DNA from: Oscheius sp. JU75
Lineage: Eukaryota; Nematoda; Chromadorea; Rhabditida; Rhabditidae
DNA length: 64,000 bases
Assembly (NCBI GenBank): GCA_037178855.1
Contig: JASJZC010000002.1
Location: forward strand, 6,646,501-6,710,500
Reading direction: 5' to 3'
In this document: positions 12,290 to 22,580 of the stretch, in pieces
How the letters are laid out: the number at the start of each line of letters is the position of its first letter
Numbering within the stretch: the stretch's first letter is position 1
The notes under the pieces: generated by a model
Database searches by the model: none
What the model saw: only the letters and a program-made list of their open reading frames with translations
What the model was told of the DNA's origin: nothing
Translations under genes and position numbers: made by a program

Positions 12290-12848
12290 GTTTGCCATGC
12301 ATGCTTCTTCATAAGAAGAAACTCACATGAGAGTCCATGGACGATTCCCGTACTCCCAGACAATCCATTCGTCAGAGTAGATGGAGGAACCAAGGGTGGT
12401 ATGTTGACGTTCGGGTTTAGGAGATTTCCATTCATCAAGCGGCCTTTATTACTCATCCTCTTTCCTCTCAGATACGATTCGTCACATTCGAGAACGTCTC
12501 CAACCCCTCCTATCGGATCAGCATTCTAATCAGCTACGTTGGGCATGATGACTGAGATGCCGTGGTGAACAGACCGATCGTTTCTGCAGGCAGTGCATCT
12601 ATACTTGGGAACGCCGTTCTTATGCTCCAAGCCCACAACGCCTGTGCAAGCAGGCTTGTTAGGATTGAACGGCTTATCGCTGCATCTAGCGTAGACAGGT
12701 TGGCAGGATTCTGACGCGTGATCCCGATGATCGGAGGAGTAGCAAGCAAGCCGAATTCCTGACAGTAGGCGAGACAAGCCTGCTCAGTTTTCGTCCGGTC
12801 AGCAACTTCAAGGAAAGTGGGATCTTTCCTTACCGGCGTTCTGAACAT
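12290..12848 (-). pseudogene. Relic of a Merlin / ISXO2-like transposase
   Basis: Read on the minus strand, fragments in different frames follow the Merlin order: FLEVADRTKTEQACLAYCQE at the N-terminus, then a zinc-ribbon-like CPKC/CRxCR part represented by KNGVPKYRCTACRNDRSVHHG, then IGGVGDVLECDESYLRGKR with MSNKGRLMNG, matching the family's first catalytic block (..EIDES...kRKYNRGR..). The pieces are separated by frameshifts and a stop, and the C-terminal catalytic residues are not visible, so the copy is dead. Terminal inverted repeats were not identified, so limits are approximate. Merlin elements are cut-and-paste DNA transposons related to bacterial IS1016. Confidence 0.6.
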
Positions 12849-14245
12849 GTTTTAGTCAAAAAGAAGAAAGAAAAGAAGTCAACATGTTTAAGGACTGACT
12901 CTAGAAAACGCAACTATGCATATACTTAACGCGTTTTTGGAGTGCTTATAATAGAGCAGTACTTATATTTTTTTATTCTAACACCAGCTGTCCCTTAGTA
13001 TTGACTTTGCATTAAGAACAGGCTGCTTAGCCTCTTTTGTAATAGCAGAAGTTCCCAAGTTTCGGTTTATCACTGGCGTCGCTTTGTTCTTTATGTCTAC
13101 CTCCTCAAAAAGGGAAGCAATATCTACTAAGCGCTAATCTTCGCGAGCATTTCTGAAGACATTGCACCGCCAGCTGCGGGATGCAGCCGTCCTCAGAGTC
13201 ATCAGTATCGATTATGCGCACACGATTTCAAGGATTCTCGAACGAACTCAATTCAAAAAGCATCCAATTGATAACCTGACATCGGCTAACCTGCGAGAGG
13301 CAGCTGCATTGCCGTGAGAACTGGAAAATTTGAGCACTCATTGCTTGCAATCTATCGTAGATTTCGGAGGAGTTCTTCAACACTTTGAGAAGTTTCTTCT
13401 TCTGATATTGATGATCTGAAAAAAAATTTTAAAACGAAAGAAAAGAGAAAAAAAAGGAAAGAAGTATCTAGAAAGTATAGAAAAACAAAAGCCATGGTGT
13501 AACATGAATCAAAGCATTTTCGAAACCAAAAAAACTTTGAATTACTGCGCGTTTTGGGGTGTTCTATTAGAGCAGTGCTTATCTTTCGTCCATTCGTCTG
13601 TCATGGTGTCCGCACAATTGCCTGTCAACACTAATACCTAAAAATTCTAACAAGTCATTTTATGTCAAGAGACAAGGGGACAAGTCAGCTGTAAAGGAAA
13701 CTTCTATTGCTGGGGGTGGCGCAGCCGCCTGTGATTAATGCTAAGCTAAGTCCAAAGGGCTGCGAAGCGACGTATTAGAAGAAATACGGTACATAACAAC
13801 ATGAGGCTTCGTCAATACATGCCAAATCGCAAAACTGTCCCTCCCGTACTTTGTCTAGAATGGATATAGACAAAAAAGCAAGTCAACTGACCCAATCGTA
13901 GCCAAAAATCAGCTGATAGACACGGCAAAAAGGAAGAGAGTGGGGCACTAAAGCAGGCTCTACCGCCGCAGTACTTGTCGTTAATGGTCTCCTGAAAACA
14001 TTTCAAGACAGCCTGGGTAGCATTAAAGCGGTTAGCAACGACCAGCAGCCTTGAGGTACTCAGCACTTAGCCTAAAAATAACGTTTTCAAGCGGAAACCA
14101 GAGAAGGGAAGGCGAGATGTCAAAGGATAATTTATAAACGGACCTCTTTCCGAGGTTTAAAATGCGAAAAAGTATTGAATCACAGAAATACAATCATAAC
14201 ATTAAATATAGAAACAGACCCGTAACAGGTATCACAAAAAAGACT
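12849..14245. other. Repeat-rich intergenic region
   Basis: No gene could be supported. A repeated segment with CGCGTTTT..GAGTG.T.TATAGAGCAGT-like spelling occurs at about 12929-12966 and again at 13546-13583. A stretch ending in GGCGCAGCCGCC (13590-13735) resembles 25850-26040. An open minus-strand stretch at 13812-14066 has no recognisable domain. Confidence 0.4.
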
Positions 14246-17200
14246 CTAGAGTTCTGTCTTCTCCTCGGGCCCCTCCATTTCTTCTTTCTCCAGTTCAGCC
14301 TCCGGGGTCTTGAGACCTTCCGACTTCAGATTGATTGTCTTCTCCGTCTTCATCGTCCGCATAAAGTTCTTCAGTGCCTGGTCCAGCGCTTTGATCTGAA
14401 AGCATGCATTTAAAGCTTAGCCAATTTTTATATTTGGCTTGTATCTAAACTCCTGTTACTATCAAACTACGAAATGCAACTTTTCCTCCTAGCTCAGTCG
14501 GTTAGCAGTACTAAAAGAAGAAATAGGTCCTGGGTTCGATTCCCACGCTTGACAGAGCTTTATATCTTTCGGTAACACGATTGGAAAAAGATTCAAGAGG
14601 TCTCTTATCTAAAAGGTCATTTCCGAACCAGTTCTCTATGTGACTGGTTGGGCACACTAGGGATTCTAAGTACTAACCGACTGCGCAATTCGGGCAAAGT
14701 GGCGCTAGACCCTCGTAAAAAAAAAGAAAGAAGAAAAAGGAATGGCGGCTTCATGTACAGTCTAATGATAAAGTGCCGGGGAGAACTCAGTGATAGAGCA
14801 GTGGATTTCGAATGAAACGGTCTCGGGTTCGAGTCTCGGGAAGTCCAATATTTTCCCTACCTCTGTAACAAGTGTTTTACCAGAACCAAAAGATTACCTT
14901 CTCTTGGACGTCCTCCGTCGTAAAAGCCGGCTCCTCGTGATTCTTCCTGGCCGCCTGCTGCTCCTTCCTCTCCAGCAACCACTCTGTCCACCCATTGAGT
15001 TTCTTCTCGAGTGCCTGCGTGTCATTTAGATGGAAAAGAGCCTTCTCATCATCGCCGCCCATTCTGACGAAGATTATCGAAGAATTGATTCTCGATTCGA
15101 GGTTCTTGACGGCTTCGGGTCGAGTTCGGGCTTCCTTTTGCCGGATTCTGACAGAGCTGACGATCTCTTCGAGTCTCCCATGTTTTTCCACGAATTCGGC
15201 CGTCGGAGTCGAAGGATTTGAGACGTCTTCGAGCCAGGCACGGATCCTAGCCGCTTCCAGGCGTAGCTTGTTCTGTTCCTCTGTGCAGGAAAATGTCAAG
15301 AATTCGGAATCCTCCAGAAGGAGAGAGGCGTCGAAGGCGAAAGCTTCCAGGGCATTCTCGGCCGCTGCACGGTCTCTGGCCAGCATTTCAGACACTTCGA
15401 AAACTTCCAGGCTAAAATTGTATACTTTTTGAGGCAAAAGAGAGCTTACACAGTCTGAGCCTCTTTGACATCGTCCTGGGAAAGATCGGCCTCTTTTTCA
15501 GTCTCCTTGAGGGGGATTTCCTGGACATTGAAGGGCTTGACCTTGTAGCTCTTACTCAGATGGGCGGCCTGGAAGATGGCTCCCATGGCGGCAGCTTCGT
15601 CCGTGTTTAAGAAACGACCAATCTCTTTGCTGAAATGGAACCATTGCTGAAAGCTATGAAGTCAATCCGGATGTAAACATGTTTACTGCTGTCAAGTCAA
15701 CTTCCTTACAGGTATATACGCTATGGTAGTCTGAAAACGACCATTTTGAAAATGGAACTGGCAAAACTCTAATAAGGTTAAAATATTTTTAAAAAAAGGC
15801 TAATATGCACGAGTTTCAATCTTTCCACGAGGATTTTTCCATGTTTATCTGCCTCAAACAAACGTGAACAAATGAGACAAAACACAAAACATTGAGTTTC
15901 AATTTACTCCTGCCACCGGCTCACAGGATCATCGAGACGACACTGCTTGAATTGCCAAATGCATTTATACTGGCAGTTCAGCAAAAAATTGCACCAAATC
16001 GAAGCCCTCCTTCCACGAACGGCGCCGAATCGGGTTCTTCTATGATACATGGACAACACTTTCACCTTGTCCCAGAGGCTAAAGGAAAACAAACTGCATA
16101 TAATGAGAGTGTTTCAAAACCGAAACAGTACTACTACTTTTTCTTTAGAATTCAAAAAGCGTAACTAATTACAAGAAATTTATTGTACACTGGGACTACT
16201 TGGCTAATCCGTCTGGGTATCATAAATGCGTCCTGAACTGTTTCCTTATTGTAGCCTGTCTCTAACCTATAACACAAGATAACAAACCTTCCAAGCAGTT
16301 CCTGGAGCTGTGTCTGAACCTTGGGAATTCTGGTCCCGGCTCCCATGAGAACAAACTGGTCAACGTCGTCCATCTTCAATTGAGCTTGTGTCAGTGCCTG
16401 TCTGATCGGGACCTCGATTCTCTCATACAGATCCATTAGAAGATGTTCCAGCTCGTCTCTCGAGACCTAGATTTTCGTATTTCAGGTAGAAAATAACAAA
16501 AAGCGCCTGAATTTTCATGTCCGAATCCTCGTGGAGGCCTTCTACTTGAGCGAAATGGTTCACATTGGCACTGAGAACTTGTTTGACGCGTTCGGCTTCT
16601 TTGAACAGCCTGGCCATGGCTCTGTCGCTTGTCGTAATGTCCTTCTCGCTCCTGAAGCTGTTTATTTAGAGTACCAGAGTGAAAAACGAATTTGTAATTC
16701 TGACGGAATTTTTCAACGAGGAGCTTCTGGAGACGGAGAGTGATCTCGAGGCCGCCGAGCATCCGATCACAGCCAACACCTAGAACAATCATCCTGGGCT
16801 CATTTGCGTCCTCCTTGACTAGGCGATATTCAACGAGGGTCGCGGTGGTCTTGGAAGAGCCCATGTCGTAGACCATCAGCCGCTGCGGCTGCTCAGTGAT
16901 CTCCTTCCTGCGGAAGACGCCGTAGCTCAGGGCGGCGGCTGTTCCGTCGTTGATCAGCTGAAAAATTAGAAATTTGGTACGGTGGGGAACAACAAAAGAA
17001 GACACGATAGACACAGGTCGGAACAAACGACCAGCTGACATATTGCCAGATAATGACAGAATAGTGTGGACAGAGACACGCCGAAGCCGATGTGAGACCA
17101 AACGGTAATGAGGAAAGGTGTAGAGTAACATGCAATTTGTGATAGACAATATACCCGACAGGACCGGCTGAAAGTAAAGTCTGAAAAGAGACATTGACAG

Positions 17201-18186
17201 GCGGAGTTTTGCTTTGAGATTGACATCTAGGCCGAATAGAGTCATGTCCGACAATCTGTCGGCTGATATGCTATGTTGACAACTACACATTGAAATGAAT
17301 ACTTGGTTATACTAGGAATGGAAGATTGGCAAGGACAGAATGGCAGTGTGACCTAGAAAAAAGGACAGGCTGACAGATTTAGAATTTGATTGAGGAACAT
17401 GTGAAAAGAGAAAGGCTGAAAGACCGGATGACGAGCCAGGATAGAAGTTTGATAGCATCCAATTGACAGGTTGGCATCTATTCATTTTGATATGGACGAT
17501 GAGAATTTGGTCTGTAAGAAAACCTCACCTGAAGAAGATTGAGTCGAGCTATTTGGGCGGACTTTTCCACAGCGTGTCTTTCTTTCTGTGTGAAGTAGGC
17601 CGGGACTGTGATCACGACATCCTTGACGGTTGTTTCGGCATAGGCTTCGGTGAAATCTCTCGCATTCTGGAGAATCATCGCCAAGAGTGTCTCGACCGGA
17701 TACTTGTCCTCTCTAAACCTTTTTTATGAACGCTCACGCCGAAAAAGGGATCGTACCCGAAAGGAACAACAACTCCAGAGTGATTGGCATGCTTCTCCAG
17801 TTTCAGATGAGGGAATCGCTGCTGGTAGAGTCGGACACTGTCGTCGTCGATAACTCGCCCGACGAGATCCAGCAGATTTCCGTAAACGGCCGTGGGAAAG
17901 CGCGTGATGACTGTCTGAGCCTCGTCGCCGAAGTAGCGGTCCCTGCCACGGATTCCGACGAGATTCGGTGTCTTTCGGCGCGACTCCTTATTCAACACAA
18001 TCTCCATCGGCACTCCCGGCTTCACAAGACCAACCTAGAATGATTTTGTTGTTGGAAAAGGGGACAAAGTACCTTGATAAACTGCGAGCCAAGATCTATG
18101 GACATTGCAGCCTGTGAGGATTCTACATAAGTCGTCGCGAAAGACGATATCAATACTGCCAGGACGGCAGTATTCAGGAGGCCCAT
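14246..18186 (-). CDS. hyou1: HYOU1/GRP170-type ER HSP70 family chaperone
   Basis: Nine exons, approximately 18186-18073, 18034-17757, 17718-17529, 16957-16690, 16640-16505, 16466-16288, 15629-15450, 15411-14898, 14396-14246. A signal peptide (MGLLNTAVLAVLISSF) precedes the HSP70 nucleotide-binding domain: [75 protein letters not shown], and the FVLMGAGTRIPKVQ motif. A short linker leads to the long GRP170-type helical C-terminal half (RIRAWLEDVSNPSTP, WTEWLLERKEQQ). The C-terminus KTEL is a credible KDEL-type retrieval signal. This is the ER-lumen HSP110-like nucleotide-exchange factor and holdase for BiP. Two introns (about 16963-17528 and 15630-16287) are long by local standards, and the last intron holds tRNA-like fragments. 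Confidence 0.92.
14490..14555 (+). repeat. tRNA-derived fragment with A and B boxes
   Basis: Lies in the last HYOU1 intron. It has TAGCTCAGTCGG (A box) and GGTTCGATTCC (perfect B box) at tRNA-like spacing. The acceptor and D stems do not pair, so it is a tRNA pseudogene or SINE head rather than a working tRNA. Confidence 0.6.
14640..14700 (-). repeat. Decayed tRNA-like fragment
   Basis: The reverse complement contains TTGCGCAGTCGGTTAGTAC, a D-arm/A-box-like sequence. No intact T arm or cloverleaf can be drawn. It is one of three tRNA-like stretches in this intron. Confidence 0.4.
14778..14850 (+). repeat. Decayed tRNA-like fragment
   Basis: Contains ACTCAGTGATAGAGCAGTGG (D-arm-like) and GGTTCGAGTCTC (B-box-like) about 50 bases apart. 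The stems are imperfect, so a functional tRNA is unlikely. Confidence 0.45.
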
Positions 18187-19162
18187 ATTGTCTGGAAAAT
18201 TGGGGTGAAACGACTACCAGAATGATAAATAAAGATGAACGTTGAGGGAAAACATGAATATACATGTTGTCCCTTCCTCTTTGCACAAGTTTCCAGCCTT
18301 TGGCCGTTCTTCTCTTCCCAAGCTTCATTTTCCTGCGATTGTCTCAGAAACGGAGGTCTCTACTTACTAACCGGGTCGCATTTTGTCTCACACGCGACTC
18401 TCCGACTGTTTATTTCGACGAGATATGTAATCATTCCATACTACTACCATTTCCTATCGTTTTCTCGATAAAATCATATGTGAATGCAAGTAAAAGGTCC
18501 TGTTTTTTGTGCAAAATACGTTGTAAGTCTTTAACACGTTTTAGCCTATTTTTTTTCAAGAACAAAGGAAAATACGAGGTGATAGCTGCTATAAACAACA
18601 GAGCACAACCCTTGGCTGTTTTTCATGCTCAAGATAAAGGTCTTATTTCCATTTTTTTTTCTCATTTTGGCAGTCTTGTTTGATGGAGTTATCACCAGCA
18701 ATCAGACAAGGGTTTCTGTAAAAAAAATTTGAGTAGAAGTAAAGAAGGCACTGCGGTTCGTTTTTAAAATTTTATGTTTACGGCAGAAAGAAGGGCGGAA
18801 GAAAGAGATTCAGCCTCTTATTCGCGCCTACTTACATAAAGTTACCAGACCATTTGCCGTGGTTCTTTAGCCGAATTTTGTAAAGTTCTAAATTTTGGTT
18901 CGGCAGTTTTGTTTAAATTTTTGGCGCGCTTTTACAATATCGGTCAGAATAGGTTTTTGATAAACGCAGTTAAATACTAGAAAAATCAGTAAATTTTACC
19001 ACAAAAACACGATTTTAGACGAAGGGGGCAACTACCGTAATTTTCGACTTGAAGGGGGGCGCCTGCCGAACTATTATCTAAATTTTGTATTGTTTCTCTC
19101 CCCTATTCACTGTGTTCTCTAGCCATTTCCCGTCACCTTTCACTATATTTCGACTTTCAGAG
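18187..19162. other. Intergenic region between divergent genes
   Basis: This ~980-bp A/T-rich region separates the divergent HYOU1 and UPF0729 genes and should contain both promoters. An acceptor-like TTTTCCAG lies a few bases upstream of the HYOU1 ATG (minus strand). No additional gene was recognised. Confidence 0.4.
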
Positions 19163-19478
19163 ATGGTTTGCGTTCCCTGCATCTTCCTCCCGGTCCTGCT
19201 GGCCATCTATCTCAAGTTTATCCAGCCATTTGTTCTCAGGTTAGCTCATTTCCCCTCTGAAATACTCACAAATCTTCGCAGATACTTGCCGGAACGATGG
19301 GTAAACTTCTTAGACCCGATTCTCTACCCTACATGCCCTGCAAAGCCACCTCCTTCCTCTGAGAAACCGGAAAATTCGACAGAAGGTTTGTTTATTACGC
19401 AATCCGCGACGATGCTATCTTAAATTTACAGAAAGCAGCTGTTGTGCCGAGGAGAAGGAAAGCAGAAAGGACCTATAA
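19163..19478 (+). CDS. UPF0729 family (C18orf32 homologue)
   Basis: Three exons (19163-19239, 19282-19385, 19432-19478) give a 75-residue protein. The start MVCVPCIFLPVLLAIYLKF matches the highly conserved UPF0729 N-terminus (MVCIPCIVIPVLLWIYKKF in vertebrates, a hydrophobic hairpin with two Cys), followed by IQPFVLRYLPERW and a short polar tail with a CC pair. C18orf32 is a small ER/lipid-droplet-associated membrane protein; its biochemical role is not well known. ATG is two bases after a TTTCAG acceptor, consistent with trans-splicing. The stop lies only 75 bp from the stop of the convergent SEC14-like gene. Confidence 0.85.
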
Positions 19479-19553
19479 ATCTCCCCTGTGATAATCCCAA
19501 TCTGGTACACTTTTTATATACATAAATTATTCTACTTTCATTCAAGTTTTTGC

Positions 19554-21865
19554 CTAGAGTTTGAACGTTTCCACTGGTATCAATCTGTGTCGATTCTTGA
19601 CATCCAAGATGGCGGTCTCGACCGAGATGGAGAAGAGCCAGGCACGCTCGTTTCCGTACCGAATGTAGTAAAATCTGGGCAAGGATCTCTTGGAGAATCC
19701 GGTCCAACTCACCCTGTCTTCGGGACAGTCCACTTCCAGCGGTCAATTTGCTTCAGAGCTGCGCGCTCACAGCCAGGATAGATTTCGGCCCAGTCCTTTT
19801 GATCTCTCTGAAGGCTGATTATCAGTGGCTGATCAGGTACTTGAACGGTATTTTGCATTCTTACGACTCTAACTGGCTTTGAAGATCCGGGATCTGGATC
19901 TGGCAGTTTGAAGCTTATTCACTTGGGGGATCGTCTTTTTGATAACGCACGGCGCTCAAGAGTCACGAGGGACTAAAAAAGATGCCTTCCAGGCTCTTAT
20001 TCAGCCTGTATCAGGTTATGGAACAGCTCAGGCCAATTCGATAAGGGCTCCAACACGATTGGGTGCTGTTTTTCGACAAGAACTTAGTATATTAGGCTTG
20101 TAACTTTGGAATTCCGACAAAAAGTATGAATAGAATGGGGCTAGAATGAAGAATTTTGAGTGAAATTCTCGGTCCTGGCTCTCGAAAAGTAGAGCTGCCT
20201 ATATTTCACTGCCAAACACCTCGACAAAGACAGTTAGATCAAAATTAAGAATAGGGCCCTGATTCCCCCGTCGAATTGGCTTCAAAGCGACACAAATTCT
20301 TCAGATTTTCCCTCAATTGTTTTGGTTGCAGGTGAAAAACCCAACTTTCTCTATCAGTTTTTCATTTATCTGACCACGAATTTGATCTCACCGTATCCTG
20401 CTCCGAGTAGAATATCCAATAAGTCAAGCTCTCGCTGTTTTGAAGCAGAAATTCCAGCTCCATGCCCTCTATCCATTCAAATTTCTCCACTACTTGACCA
20501 CCAGCTGGGATTGTGACGGTGTTCATGGTACAGTAGACATGCTCAGACTCGGGGATAGGGGAGACCGGGGGCTGGAGAATGGAATAGTCACAAAAATAGC
20601 TGCAGCTACCGTAATCCTGTCCAACTTCCCGCCATAATCCATCGGTAGACAGTTCTCCGAAATGTACTTTTTCAGAATGTCAGTGGAGGAAGAAATTATG
20701 ATTTTTTCCTGAAAAATACTAACTTTTTCAGCCTTGAAATACTTTGTAATCGGCTGGAATGAAGGGCTGACAGGTCTGGTAAAGAATGTTGACAAAGGTT
20801 GGTGCGTTGACTATCAAAATTTGTTGGATTAGCTGGGGATACTGCTCGAAGAGTGTCCCCCAGACGATTCTGTATGGACCTAAATTGGTAAAATTCCACT
20901 TTTTGTGGGTGTAGATACCAGCAATGACTGAAAGTAGACTGGTGGAGAAGGAGAGTCCTTCCAGGTCCATGATCAGTAGTCCACCGCTCTGTCTCTGACT
21001 CTTCACCTCTTGCTCAACTACCATACTGTGGAGATCTTCCATCATACGGAACTTGTTTCTCATGAACGGATTGAGCTGAATCGATTAATTTTATAAGGTT
21101 TCCATTTTTTAGGTCGTCTTTACGGTTCAAAACATCTTTTTTTGAGTTCGTGATGTTCAGCAAAGTTGTAGAGCAGATCAAAATCTACAAGTTTGAGAAC
21201 ATCGTCAAGCTCGAAAAACGTCAAGAAAGAAAAGGGCAAGATGTCGGCGTCAGCTTGAAAATACGGTACGCAATGTGGCGTATATTCGAAAAAATACGTT
21301 TTTGCGTACATTTTTTAAATTGATACGCAATTGCATACGTTACATATTTTGGACATCAAAATTTTCAATTTTATTTTTCATGCATAAAATGTAGCAAACC
21401 TTAGCATTAGCCACGATTCCATTGACGTCTATCCGTCCAGTATGTTCCAGAAGTACCACCTTGTTGTCGTTAGGCCTGTTCTGACCGAGAATTGTGATCG
21501 GAGCGTAAGTGTTCATCTCAATGGACTCTTCGTCCTGGATAGGAGGCATAGGCATAATTTTTCGGATATTCAGATGGCGGCGAAGGTTCTGAGCTCTCGA
21601 AAATTGAAAGAACATTTAAAAACAGTACAATGAAGGCGTCTTCTTCACTCTGCCAGGCCACGATCCATCTGTGTACGTTGAACGCATGCTGACAGTAGGG
21701 ATCTTCAATCTCCAGACTGGATCGGACACGATCTACGGCAGCTCGTGCACTGTCGTCCATTTCGGCGGGAAGAACTGGCGCCCTTCGAGGGGGCATTATC
21801 AGGGTCCGGAGATCTACCGACGGGTTCCATGCCCGATTCGAAGAAGGTCTAGTTCTGACTGTCAC
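19554..21865 (-). CDS. SEC14-like protein, CRAL-TRIO plus GOLD domains
   Basis: Minus-strand exons: 21629 to 21796 or 21865 (start uncertain), 21400-21588, 20743-21075, about 20608-20708, about 20397-20567, about 19711-19905, about 19554-19672. Near the N-terminus DPYCQHAFNVHRWIVAWQSEE is the CRAL-TRIO-N helix. The lipid-binding domain follows with GGLLIMDLEGLSFST, a SVIAGIYTHKKWNFTNL-type helix, QILIVNAPTFVNILYQTCQPFIP and an IIISSS..ISENCLPMDYGGKL end. Then comes a GOLD domain (VTIPAGGQVVEKFEWIEGME, WIFYSEQDT, and terminal FYYIRYGNERAWLFSISVE). This architecture binds a phospholipid or other lipid and is typical of the metazoan SEC14L1-6 group and its nematode relatives. Convergent with UPF0729; divergent from the forkhead gene. 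Confidence 0.88.
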
Positions 21866-22095
21866 TCACAGAGATGTCCTCGTGTTCCCATTGCGTGCTG
21901 GGGGCTCGTAGAGAAGCCGGACAATTATCCGAGCCAGAGAGACAGGTGCAGGGGCTCTCAGTCAGCCGCCTGGTACCTATTATGAACCGGCCTTCCTGTG
22001 TCAATTAGCGGCTAACAGATATGCAATCAGCACACGTATTCATGTCCCGAGTGAACGGGTCATTCAGTTGCAAAGGGCTCTGAACAAGGTTCACA

Positions 22096-22300
22096 TCTCT
22101 CTGTCTCTGTCTCTGTCTCTGTCTCTGTCTCTGTCTCTGTCTCTGTCTCTGTCTCTGTCTCTGTCTCTGTCTCTGTCTCTGTCTCTGTCTCTGTCTCTGT
22201 CTCTGTCTCTGTCTCTGTCTCTGTCTCTGTCTCTGTCTCTGTCTCTGTCTCTGTCTCTGTCTCTGTCTCTGTCTCTGTCTCTGTCTCTGTCTCTGTCTCT
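22096..22300. repeat. (CTCTGT)n hexanucleotide array
   Basis: About 34 near-perfect copies of a pyrimidine-rich hexamer run for ~205 bp between the divergent SEC14-like and forkhead genes. Both strands are open in several frames (Ser-Leu and Arg-Asp dipeptide repeats), but this is simply a consequence of the repeat. The same motif, in GAGACA/GACAGA phase, is scattered through introns and intergenic DNA of the window. Confidence 0.95.
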
Positions 22301-22580
22301 CAATCTTCTACTAATTGCGAAAGATTTCATTCCCCTATGACTCACTCCGTTCCCTTAGGCGGTGTTTCTCCCACTCCGTCTTCCTCTGCTCCCCACACGT
22401 TGCTGTCTTCTCCCGTTGGTCGTCGCACCTGCCATCCATCGATTGCCAGGTGCCCTCCCTCCAAGGCAAATTATGCTCTGGGAGCGAGAGACAGCTCCAC
22501 TCCATGCGGTTGCCTGTCATAACCCTTTTCATTTCTTGATTCCTTGCCCCTCTTAACAGATCCCGATTTCAGTGGGTAAG

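Noticed and set aside
13812-14066. 84-codon minus-strand frame
   Set aside because: It has a few plausible segments but no domain, no consistent exons and lies in repeat-rich DNA; left as unannotated.
14490-14850. Functional tRNA genes
   Set aside because: A and B boxes are present but acceptor and D stems do not pair; no cloverleaf could be drawn.
22068-22345. Long Ser-Leu and Arg-Asp dipeptide open frames on both strands
   Set aside because: They are produced by the CTCTGT hexamer, which has no stops in several frames; no start context, splice sites or composition of a real protein.
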